In this document: positions 18,636 through 26,181 of the stretch, piece after piece
How the letters are laid out: each line of letters opens with the position of its first letter
How positions within the stretch are numbered: position 1 is the stretch's first letter
Assembly: GCA_026195895.1 (NCBI GenBank)
Contig: JAPHRO010000026.1
Span: 62,001-126,000, forward strand
DNA from: Gammaproteobacteria bacterium
GTDB taxonomy: Bacteria > Pseudomonadota > Gammaproteobacteria > SZUA-229
Length of the DNA: 64,000 bases
Reading direction: 5' to 3'
The notes under the pieces: model-generated
Seen by the model: the letters and a program-made list of their open reading frames with translations, nothing else
Told to the model about the DNA's origin: nothing
The model's database searches: none
Translations under genes and position numbers: made by a program

Positions 18636-19183
18636 GTTTCGCCTGTTGGCGAGTTACTTTTCTATCTTCAGCAACAGAAAAGTAACCAAAAGAATGCCGT
18701 CCCAGCACAGTTTGAAAGCTCCGAGCATTGTATCGAATTTTTTGGAAGTTAAGTTTTCATTTCACCATATAGTCTTCGTTGCCGGGTCGTTTTGATTCGC
18801 ATCCCTGCTCAACAAAACTCAATCCACCTTCCCTGGTGGATTGTCCCTGTTATAAAACAATGCTCGGCAACCTGTGAAGGGAAATTAAAAAAACACAGAC
18901 TCCAAAGCTGAGAAAAAAACCCTTCGTTACTTGCCGGAAATTGCAACAGAATAGGGGCAAGATCGCAGGACGCGATTTTGAGTTCTGATAAGCCAGGACA
19001 GCGCATCTGAACGACCCGGCGAAAGAGCAGTATTTGTAAATCTGATTTACTAACAATAAGAACCTAACCACAATTTCCGGGAACCCAAATGCACCGCATT
19101 TAGGGCAAGTAACCTGGGGCGGCGTTTTCTTGGTTACTTCTTTGTCGCTGTTGACAAAGAAGTAACCCGCCAACAGGCGAAAC
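18636..19183. repeat. composite inverted repeat element with hairpin arms, gene-free
   Basis: The 720-base gap between rluE and the TPR gene is filled by two inverted copies of one unit. Each outer end reads GTTTCGCCTGTTGGCG (18636-18651; complement at 19168-19183), then a hairpin: 11-bp stem at 18653-18663/18676-18686, and a perfect 15-bp stem at 19132-19146/19153-19167. Inward of each is CC(A/g)AAGAAtGCCGyCCCAG-like sequence, and further in a second shared block GCCGGGTCGTT (18781-18791; complement at 19010-19020). The centre has an eight-bp hairpin (18821-18828/18835-18842). Short reading frames through it look spurious. I recall similar hairpin repeats ('AGTAACCAAA') scattered in proteobacterial genomes, but could not search. 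Confidence 0.75.
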
Positions 19184-19215
19184 AAAAACGTTAAAAACGA
19201 CCCACAATTCAAACC

Positions 19216-19242
19216 AAAAAAAACCAGGATAAAAACCCTGGT
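19216..19242 (-). terminator. intrinsic terminator of the TPR gene
   Basis: On the minus strand ACCAGG and CCTGGT form a six-bp stem around an AT-rich loop, followed by a run of seven T (A run at 19216-19222). It sits 30 bases beyond the TPR stop codon. Confidence 0.65.
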
Positions 19243-19271
19243 CTTTTAAAAAAAACATACTAAACCATTAA

Positions 19272-20264
19272 TTATTTATTCGCCCGATCCTTATCAATCA
19301 ACACCATCGATAATTCTTCAATGGCCCGCTCAAAGCCAGGCTTTTCCATCAGCACCCGATTGCAACAGGCTTCTGCTTCGACGAAATTTCCTTCATTACG
19401 ATAAATGCGCGCCAGGCCAATCAATGCAAACGCATCAAAATCTATATCCAGACTCTGATCATATAAATTATGCGCTTTATCCACATCGCCTTTATTAAAC
19501 CATGCATCGCCCAGACGACTGAGTATATTCTGGTTATGGGGTTCTTTCGCCAGAATTTTATTCCATAACTCAATAGCTTCATCCAGATTACCGGCACCGC
19601 GTTGACAGTTACCCAGCCCATATAAGGCATAGGAATTATCGGGCTCGAGTTCTACCGCTTTGCGATAATATTTTTCCGCATGTTCATAATCGCTGCGCCG
19701 CTGATAAATATTACCCACCATGGTTAGCACTGCTACATAGCGGTCATCAAGCGATAATAGCTTTTCGAAATAGCCCAGTGCTCGATCATCATCTCGGGAT
19801 TTGTAATAAAGATTACCCAGGCCCATCAACGCATAACGGTCTTCGGGTTGAATGGCGATGGACTGCAAATACAGTTCTTCCGATTTATCCACATCACCCA
19901 TGCTTTTATAAGCATCGGCCAGACGCACCATCACATGCACGTCACCGCGATTAATTTCCAGGTAGCGTGTCCAGAAGGCAATGCTCTTGTCAGGCTGGCG
20001 CAAACCTCGGTAACAGTCACCGATACCGCGCAAAGCAAACACATTGCCTTCATCTTCATGCAACAGGCGGGAATAATGGCTAATGGCTTTGCCAAATTTA
20101 CTGGAAATACGATACAGATCCCCAAGACCAACCAGGATATAACTATTATTGGGTTCCAGTTCCAGCGCTTCGAGAAAAACATTTTCAGCATCGTGAAAAC
20201 GACGCTGCTTCATCAGTTTTTTCCCCTGCTTGGAAAGCTTCAATACTTCACTGTTTGGCTGCAC
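19272..20264 (-). CDS. tetratricopeptide repeat protein
   Basis: The 330-residue protein consists almost wholly of about nine TPR units, each 34 residues with the Trp/Gly/Ala/Pro pattern (for example NVFLEALELEPNNSYILVGL, YYRKAVELEPDNSYALYGL). No signal peptide or membrane helix is evident, so it is a cytosolic scaffold. Partners cannot be deduced. It has its own terminator and lies downstream of the pntB gene with two unexplained hairpins in between. Confidence 0.88.
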   Translation of the reverse strand: MQPNSEVLKLSKQGKKLMKQRRFHDAENVFLEALELEPNNSYILVGLGDLYRISSKFGKAISHYSRLLHEDEGNVFALRGIGDCYRGLRQPDKSIAFWTRYLEINRGDVHVMVRLADAYKSMGDVDKSEELYLQSIAIQPEDRYALMGLGNLYYKSRDDDRALGYFEKLLSLDDRYVAVLTMVGNIYQRRSDYEHAEKYYRKAVELEPDNSYALYGLGNCQRGAGNLDEAIELWNKILAKEPHNQNILSRLGDAWFNKGDVDKAHNLYDQSLDIDFDAFALIGLARIYRNEGNFVEAEACCNRVLMEKPGFERAIEELSMVLIDKDRANK

Positions 20265-20351
20265 GCTATTCTCATTTGTTAGTTAATATCCAATCAAACC
20301 GAGGGGGGGATTTTTGTTTAAGGTAACACCTTAAGTATAATACGACTTTTC

Positions 20352-20432
20352 GCACTATTCCGGATATCACCTGAAAAGGGGATATCCGGAGTGCAAGATT
20401 ACCACTTTTGCCAGCGCCATGAAATATGGCGC
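20352..20432 (-). terminator. two hairpins downstream of pntB
   Basis: GCGCCAT/ATGGCGC (20414-20432) and CCGGATATC/GATATCCGG (20360-20389, extended by an outer GCAC/GTGC pair) lie 40 and 84 bases past the pntB stop. Neither has a T run, so termination or 3'-end protection is only a suggestion. Confidence 0.35.
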
Positions 20433-20472
20433 CCGCTCCATCCGTTGTGACTACATCTTCAAACGACTGGAT

Positions 20473-21867
20473 TTATAGCTGTTTCAGCCCGGCGACCAGT
20501 TCGCCCACTGCTTTCTGGCCATCACCATACAACATGCGGGTATTGTCCGCATAGAACAGATGATTCTCAATGCCCGAGAATCCCGAGCCTTTACCGCGTT
20601 TGATAACGATACAGTTTTTCGCCTTGTCTGCATTGAGTACCGGCATGCCATAAATGGGGCTATCAGGATTTGTTCTGGCGACTGGATTAACCACATCATT
20701 AGCGCCAATAACCAGCGCCACATCAACCGTGGGAAATTCCGGATTGATTTCATCAAGATCCATGATCTTGTCATATTCGACACCCGCTTCCGCCAGCAGC
20801 ACATTCATGTGACCCGGCATACGCCCCGCGACCGGGTGAATGGCGAATTTGACCGTGATCCCCCGCTCTTCCAGCAACTGGGTTAGTTCCTGCACCTTGT
20901 GCTGCGCCTGTGCGACCGCCATGCCGTAGCCCGGAATAATCACCACTTTTTCCGCATAGGCCATCATGATAGCGGCATCATTCGCCTCGATTTCTTTCAT
21001 CGAGCCTTCGATATCTTCCTCTACGGCAACACCGCTGTCTGTGCCAAAACTGCTAAACAGCACCTTGGAAATCTGCCGATTCATCGCTTTGGCCATTAAC
21101 TGAGTTAACAGGGTGCCGGAAGAACCCACCACGGTGCCGGCAATTATCATCGCTGCGTTTTCCAGCACAAAACCTTCGAAGGCTACTGCCAAACCCGTGA
21201 ATGCATTGAATAATGAAATCACCACGGGCATATCAGCGCCACCGATCGGCAGAGTGACCAGTACACCCAGTACCAGCGCCATGACAAAAAAGATCAATAC
21301 CATTTCGATGCTGGCGCCAGTGCCAAATCCGATAATGCCACCGACAATCAAAGTGGCAACAAACAGGCTCAAATTCACCATGCCCTGCATCGGTAGACGG
21401 ATAGTTTTACGAATCAGCCCCTGCAACTTGGCAAACGCAATGGCCGAACCGGAAAATGATACCGCACCGATCAGCCCACCCAGTACCGCCAGCACCTGAA
21501 CCGTGGCACCCAGCGAATGATCACCACCCGCGAGTTTGACCAGTTCAACGGCCGCGATAGCTGCAGCAGCACCACCACCCATGCCGTTATAGATGGCAAT
21601 CATCTGCGGCATATCGGTCATCTGTACCCGTTTGGCTGTGACATAAGCGGCTGCCGATCCCACAGCGATGGCGATCACAATTAAAACGACATTACTCAGA
21701 TGCGCCAGAACCCCAGGCTCCAGAAAAGCAACCAGTGACGCCGCCACCATGCCGACACCCGCCCAGACAATCCCGCCTCGCGCCGTCACCGGGGAACTCA
21801 TTTGTTTTAGCCCCAGAATAAACAAAACCGCGGCAGCAAAATAAACAATCTCAATAAAGGTCGACAT
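20473..21867 (-). CDS. pntB: NAD(P) transhydrogenase subunit beta
   Basis: PntB carries the membrane channel half and the NADP(H)-binding domain III of the proton-translocating transhydrogenase, which uses the proton gradient to reduce NADP with NADH. The 464 residues start with about nine hydrophobic helices and end with domain III (VIIPGYGMAVAQAQHKV, PVAGRMPGHMNVLLAEA, VIGANDVVNPVAR, KRGKGSGFSGIEN), all diagnostic. The start overlaps the pntA2 stop (TGATG), so the three pnt genes are translationally coupled. Confidence 0.97.
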   Translation of the reverse strand: MSTFIEIVYFAAAVLFILGLKQMSSPVTARGGIVWAGVGMVAASLVAFLEPGVLAHLSNVVLIVIAIAVGSAAAYVTAKRVQMTDMPQMIAIYNGMGGGAAAAIAAVELVKLAGGDHSLGATVQVLAVLGGLIGAVSFSGSAIAFAKLQGLIRKTIRLPMQGMVNLSLFVATLIVGGIIGFGTGASIEMVLIFFVMALVLGVLVTLPIGGADMPVVISLFNAFTGLAVAFEGFVLENAAMIIAGTVVGSSGTLLTQLMAKAMNRQISKVLFSSFGTDSGVAVEEDIEGSMKEIEANDAAIMMAYAEKVVIIPGYGMAVAQAQHKVQELTQLLEERGITVKFAIHPVAGRMPGHMNVLLAEAGVEYDKIMDLDEINPEFPTVDVALVIGANDVVNPVARTNPDSPIYGMPVLNADKAKNCIVIKRGKGSGFSGIENHLFYADNTRMLYGDGQKAVGELVAGLKQL

Positions 21868-22160
21868 CAGGCCTCTCCCTTTTTGCTGCTTTTAAACATT
21901 TCCAGCATTCTGACGGTGGCCACATAACCACCCACCGCATTACCCGCCGCCAGCGCCACAGCAATAAACCCAATAAACTGCTCGAGTCCGGTTTCCGCAT
22001 GACCCATCGCAATAATGGCGCCCACCAGTACAATGCCATGGACGAAGTTAGAGCCTGACATCATCGGCGTATGCAATATAACCGGCACCCGGCTAATCAC
22101 CTCATAGCCGGTGAATGCAGACAGCATAAAAATATACAGCGCAGTGAAACCTTCGATCAT
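21867..22160 (-). CDS. pntAB: NAD(P) transhydrogenase subunit alpha, membrane part
   Basis: This 97-residue protein is the separate membrane domain of the alpha subunit (alpha-2), with three to four hydrophobic helices (YIFMLSAFTGYEVISRVP, MSGSNFVHGIVLVGAIIAMG, GFIAVALAAGNAVGGYVAT). In E. coli this is fused to the NAD-binding part; the split form is common in other bacteria such as Rhodospirillum. It overlaps pntA1 upstream (ATGA) and pntB downstream. Confidence 0.95.
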   Translation of the reverse strand: MIEGFTALYIFMLSAFTGYEVISRVPVILHTPMMSGSNFVHGIVLVGAIIAMGHAETGLEQFIGFIAVALAAGNAVGGYVATVRMLEMFKSSKKGEA

Positions 22161-23290
22161 CGGGTTATCTCCTCTCTCCGCAGTCGCGTACTCTTAACCA
22201 CGCCTTCACATAACAGGACTGACTTGGCGATGACTTCATCATTAAAGTCCAGTTCAAGATTGCCATCCTCAGTAATAAACGGCGAAATCAGATTAAACAA
22301 ATTTCGAGCATACATTTCACTGGCATGCACCGGTGTTTGACTGGCTACATTCAGCGGGCCGGCGATAGTCACCCTGTGATCAATAAATATGGTCTCGCCG
22401 GGCTGGGTTAGCTCACAGTTGCCACCCCCTTCCGATGCCAGGTCCACAATCACCGCACCAATTTTCATATCATGAACCATTTCTTTGCTGATAATTTTTG
22501 GCGAGGGTTTACCGGGAATGGCCGCAGTTGAAATCACCACATCGGAATGAGCGATATGTTTGGCCAGCACGTCCTGTTGTTGCTGTTTTTCTTCATCGGT
22601 CAGTTCGCGCGCATAGCCGCCCTCACCATCGGCTGATACGCCGGTATCAATAAACCTGGCGCCCAGAGATTCACACTGCTCCCGCGTGGCCAGACGCACA
22701 TCATACGCCTCCACCACAGCACCCAGACGTTTGGCAGTCGCAATGGCCTGCAAGCCGGCAACCCCGGCACCAATGACCAGAACTTTTGCCGGGCGAATGG
22801 TGCCGGACGCGGTAGTGAGCATAGGGAAAAACACACTGGCCAGATCGGCCCCCATGATGACACCTTTATAACCGGCAATGGCCGCTTGTGATGATAAAGC
22901 GTCCATCGATTGCGCACGGGAAATTCGCGGCACCAGCTCCATCGCCAAACTGATCAACCCCTTGTGGCACATTTTTTCGGTGAGTTCTTTATTTTTGTGC
23001 GGCTGCATGAAACCAACAACCGTGGCGCCATCCTCGATCATATCCAGCTCTTCCAGCGTCGGTGGCTGCACCTTAAAAATGAGATTTGCACCTTTATACA
23101 ATTCTTCGGGGGTATCGATAATGGTCACGCCTGCAAAATCCGAATCGGAAAAATGCGCCGACAGGGCTGCGCCTTTCTCCATGCAAACCTCAACGCCCAT
23201 ATCGATCAAACGTTTAGCCACGCCCGGCTCCAGCGCAATACGTCGTTCGTCCGGCATAATTTCATTTGGCACCGCCAGTTTGATTGGCAT
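22157..23290 (-). CDS. pntAA: NAD(P) transhydrogenase subunit alpha, NAD-binding part
   Basis: Domain I of the transhydrogenase binds NAD(H) and passes hydride to PntB. The 377 residues show the alanine-dehydrogenase-like fold: PNEIMPDERRIALEPGVAKRL at the start, VGFMQPHKN, the Rossmann motif VLVIGAGVAGLQAIATAKRLGA and the mobile loop near ISTAAIPGKPSPKII. A Shine-Dalgarno GGAG sits seven bases before the ATG. The gene leads the operon pntA1-pntA2-pntB and is divergent from hemH across 180 bases that hold both promoters. Confidence 0.96.
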   Translation of the reverse strand: MPIKLAVPNEIMPDERRIALEPGVAKRLIDMGVEVCMEKGAALSAHFSDSDFAGVTIIDTPEELYKGANLIFKVQPPTLEELDMIEDGATVVGFMQPHKNKELTEKMCHKGLISLAMELVPRISRAQSMDALSSQAAIAGYKGVIMGADLASVFFPMLTTASGTIRPAKVLVIGAGVAGLQAIATAKRLGAVVEAYDVRLATREQCESLGARFIDTGVSADGEGGYARELTDEEKQQQQDVLAKHIAHSDVVISTAAIPGKPSPKIISKEMVHDMKIGAVIVDLASEGGGNCELTQPGETIFIDHRVTIAGPLNVASQTPVHASEMYARNLFNLISPFITEDGNLELDFNDEVIAKSVLLCEGVVKSTRLRREEITR

Positions 23291-23471
23291 TTTCTACTCC
23301 TGGTAATTTAAACCTGATAACGTAGTTTCCAGGCCGACAAAGAAATAAACATTTGTGACTGTAAGACTTGCATCATGTGTTGATTGTATACGCTAGCACT
23401 AAAAGTAGTGTAAATTAACACAGATATTTTATGCTTTATCCACGCGCACTTACGCTCTATTCTCACACATT

Positions 23472-24584
23472 ATGACTATATCGAAAGACCCAAATTATTT
23501 ACATGGCCCCCAGGAACGTATTGGCATTTTACTGGTTAATCTCGGCTCTCCTGAAGCACCAACGCCGAAAGCTTTAAAAAAATATCTGGCAGAATTCCTC
23601 TGGGATCCACGCGTTGTGGAAATACCTCGAGCAATATGGTGGCTCGTTTTACACGGCTTCATTTTACGTAAACGCCCCGCAGAATCTGCCAAACTCTATC
23701 AACGTGTCTGGACCGACCAGGGTTCCCCGTTAATTGCCACCTCAATGAAACAGGCGCAATTAATCGAGAAACAGTTACAAAAACAAATTCGCGGTAACAT
23801 ACTGGTCGATGTCGCAATGCGCTATGGCAAGCCGAGTATTACCAAAGGCCTGCGCGGTTTGCGCAAGGCAGGCGCACGACGATTACTTATATTACCCCTG
23901 TATCCACAGTATTCATCGACCACCACCGCTTCTGTATTTGATGCGGTCACTGAAGAATTACGTAACTGGCGCTGGTTACCGGATATGCGTTTTATAAACA
24001 GCTATCATGATAATCCGGGTTACATCAACGCACTGGCCAAAAGTATTTTGCGCCACTGGGATGCCCTCGATCGCAAACCCGAAGTCTTGCTATTTTCTTT
24101 CCATGGCATTCCAAAACGCTATTTTGAAAACGGTGACCCCTACTTCTGCCACTGTCAGAAAACCGCACGCCTGGTTGCTGAAAAATTACTCTTGAAAGAT
24201 TTTCAGTGGCGCGTCGTTTTCCAGTCACGCTTTGGCAAAGAAGAATGGTTACAGCCGTATACCGATGTCACCTTAAAACAGCTCGCCCATAATGGCGTCA
24301 AATCCGTTGATATTATTTGCCCCGGTTTCGCGGCTGACTGTCTGGAAACACTGGAAGAAATCAATATGGAAAATCGCGAGATATTCATCAATCGAGGCGG
24401 CCAGGAGTTTACCTATATTCCCGCGCTGAATGACGATGCGGAACACATTCAGGTACTGTGTGATCTTATCCAGCAGCACAGTTTTGGCTGGCCGGAAACC
24501 ATGCCCAAATGGGATGCAGGCCAGCAGGCTGTCGAAGCCAATAAAACTCGGGAAAAGGCGATTAAAATGGGATCAAAAGCTTAA
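23472..24584 (+). CDS. hemH: ferrochelatase
   Basis: HemH inserts Fe2+ into protoporphyrin IX, the last step of haem b synthesis. The 370-residue protein has GILLVNLGSPEAPT at the start, FLWDPRVVEIPR, YPQYSSTTTASVFD, the metal-site segment LFSFHGIPKRYFENGDPYFCHCQ with the catalytic His, and CPGFAADCLETLEEINME with the catalytic Glu. The Cys pair YFCHCQ may be noted, though the Fe-S ligand set of some ferrochelatases is not verifiable here. The DUF523 gene follows after 13 bases. Confidence 0.95.
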   Translation: MTISKDPNYLHGPQERIGILLVNLGSPEAPTPKALKKYLAEFLWDPRVVEIPRAIWWLVLHGFILRKRPAESAKLYQRVWTDQGSPLIATSMKQAQLIEKQLQKQIRGNILVDVAMRYGKPSITKGLRGLRKAGARRLLILPLYPQYSSTTTASVFDAVTEELRNWRWLPDMRFINSYHDNPGYINALAKSILRHWDALDRKPEVLLFSFHGIPKRYFENGDPYFCHCQKTARLVAEKLLLKDFQWRVVFQSRFGKEEWLQPYTDVTLKQLAHNGVKSVDIICPGFAADCLETLEEINMENREIFINRGGQEFTYIPALNDDAEHIQVLCDLIQQHSFGWPETMPKWDAGQQAVEANKTREKAIKMGSKA

Positions 24585-24597
24585 GTCTGAGGCGTCA

Positions 24598-25134
24598 ATG
24601 GACGATGATACACACAAACCCAAAATAGCGATTAGCGGCTGCATCATTGGTCAGCAGGTGCGCTATGACGGCGCATTGAAACACTTTGCCGATATTCACC
24701 AGTTCCTGTTGCAGCATGCTGAACTCATTCCAGTATGCCCTGAAGTCGAAATTGGACTCAGCGTTCCCCGGCCCGCAGTACAGCTTACCGGCTCGCCACA
24801 ACGCCCGGCCATGACCGGCCGGGATAATCCTGCATTAGATATCAGCCCACAGATGTACGCATTCTGCAAACATAAACCCCTTCTGCTCAGTGGCATTTGC
24901 GGCTATGTTTTCAAAAGCAAATCCCCCAGTTGCGGCATCCGTAACATCCCCGTTTTTGATCATGGCGAAATCATCTCAACAAATAATCGCGGTCTGTTTG
25001 CCCAGGCAATGTTCGACCACTACCCGGAATTACCCATTATCGACGAAACCCTGCTGACAACTGACCCGCAAAGACACCAGTTTTTACAACAGGTACTAAA
25101 CTATTGTCATAACCGGCCGACTACTTCTGCATAA
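24598..25134 (+). CDS. DUF523 family protein
   Basis: This 178-residue cytosolic protein has the Cys-rich DUF523 pattern: AISGCIIGQQVRYDGALKH at the start, PVCPEVEIGLSVPRPAVQL, and SKSPSCGIRN with a conserved Cys. E. coli YbgA carries a related domain, and DUF523 sits next to a desulfurase-related domain in some proteins; the function is unknown here. The ATG at 24598 is supported by GAGG five bases upstream. It overlaps the Sel1 gene by one base (TAATG) and lies after hemH, so the three look cotranscribed. Confidence 0.85.
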   Translation: MDDDTHKPKIAISGCIIGQQVRYDGALKHFADIHQFLLQHAELIPVCPEVEIGLSVPRPAVQLTGSPQRPAMTGRDNPALDISPQMYAFCKHKPLLLSGICGYVFKSKSPSCGIRNIPVFDHGEIISTNNRGLFAQAMFDHYPELPIIDETLLTTDPQRHQFLQQVLNYCHNRPTTSA

Positions 25135-25955
25135 TGGAAATAAAATCTCATCCTGCCACCGCATTATTATTTTTATGCGTGCTGACACTAAACACCTGCC
25201 TGGCGGGTGATCGCGAAGACGGACTGGCTGCATATAAACAGGGGCATTACGCAGCAGCCATCCAGCTCTGGACACCCCTGGCCAAAGCAGGTGATCGTGA
25301 AGTCCAGTACAACCTTGGCGTTATGCACAGCGAAGGCAAAGGTGTCGACCAGGATTACCAGCAGGCCTATGACTGGTTTTTACAGGCAGCCGAACAAAAT
25401 GACTCAGATGCCCAGCTCCGTCTGGGCAGAATGTACGCCAAAGGCCTGGGCGTTGAGCAGGACTACAAACAGGCCGAGCAGTGGTTTCGTCGCGCCGCAA
25501 AAAACAATAATCCCAATGCACAATACAATCTGGCCGTTCTCTACGCCAAAGGGCTTGGGCTAAGACAGGATCATGAACTGGCCTTACGCTGGTATTATCG
25601 GGCTGCTGAAAAAAATCATGTTAGCGCCCAGTTCAATCTCGGTCATATGCATGAAACAGGTCTGGGTGTGCCAATCGACCTGAATGAAGCCTTTCGCTGG
25701 TATGATAAAGCCGCGCGTCAGGGCGCGATTGATGCCCAGGCTAATCTGGGACGCATGTATTATCAGGGCCAGGGCACGCGCAAAGATAATATAATCGCTT
25801 ATGCCTGGTTTTATGTCGCCGCCCAACAGGGACTGGAAAATGCTGAACGCAATCGACTGTATGCTTTGCAACAACTGGATGATGATGAGAAAACCCAGGC
25901 TAAATCACTGGCCAGCGAATATCTCAAGCAATTTGGAAAGCCGGATAAACCTTAA
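25134..25955 (+). CDS. secreted Sel1-repeat protein
   Basis: The 273-residue protein has a signal peptide (hydrophobic TALLFLCVLTLNTCLA) and then about six Sel1/TPR-like repeats of 36 residues (for example GDREVQYNLGVMHSEGKGV, NPNAQYNLAVLYAKGLGL), ending in a charged tail. Cys-Leu-Ala-Gly near the cleavage site hints at a lipobox (LNTCLAG), so it could be a lipoprotein rather than soluble. Sel1 proteins are envelope scaffolds; the partner is unknown. It is cotranslated with DUF523. Confidence 0.85.
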   Translation: MEIKSHPATALLFLCVLTLNTCLAGDREDGLAAYKQGHYAAAIQLWTPLAKAGDREVQYNLGVMHSEGKGVDQDYQQAYDWFLQAAEQNDSDAQLRLGRMYAKGLGVEQDYKQAEQWFRRAAKNNNPNAQYNLAVLYAKGLGLRQDHELALRWYYRAAEKNHVSAQFNLGHMHETGLGVPIDLNEAFRWYDKAARQGAIDAQANLGRMYYQGQGTRKDNIIAYAWFYVAAQQGLENAERNRLYALQQLDDDEKTQAKSLASEYLKQFGKPDKP

Positions 25956-26009
25956 AAAAACCAGGTCTATTTCCCTTATACAGGCATCAATTTTATTGCT
26001 TCCCGCCCC

Positions 26010-26028
26010 CCTAATGAGAACCATTGTC
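26010..26028. promoter_or_regulatory. weak Fur-box-like palindrome upstream of the DsrL-like gene
   Basis: CCTAATGAGAACCATTGTC matches the 19-base Fur consensus at about 14 positions. It lies about 150 bases before the start of an iron-sulfur flavoprotein gene, which makes iron control plausible, but one site of this quality is weak evidence. Confidence 0.25.
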
Positions 26029-26181
26029 ATCGCTAGCTGTACGTTGGTCACAAAGCCCCGTTTTTTCCAATTCCACTACTGATTTGCGGTTGAATAAATC
26101 GGCTTCTTCTAATATATTTACGCGTTCCCATTTATACAGTAAAACAGCTAATTCCGCGCACGCGTTAGAGGACAAACTAAA

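Noticed and set aside
18555-19212. Several short frames in the gap after rluE
   Set aside because: They run through the inverted-repeat hairpins; their Ser/Lys/Asn-rich products mirror each other from the two arms, as expected for translated repeats rather than genes.
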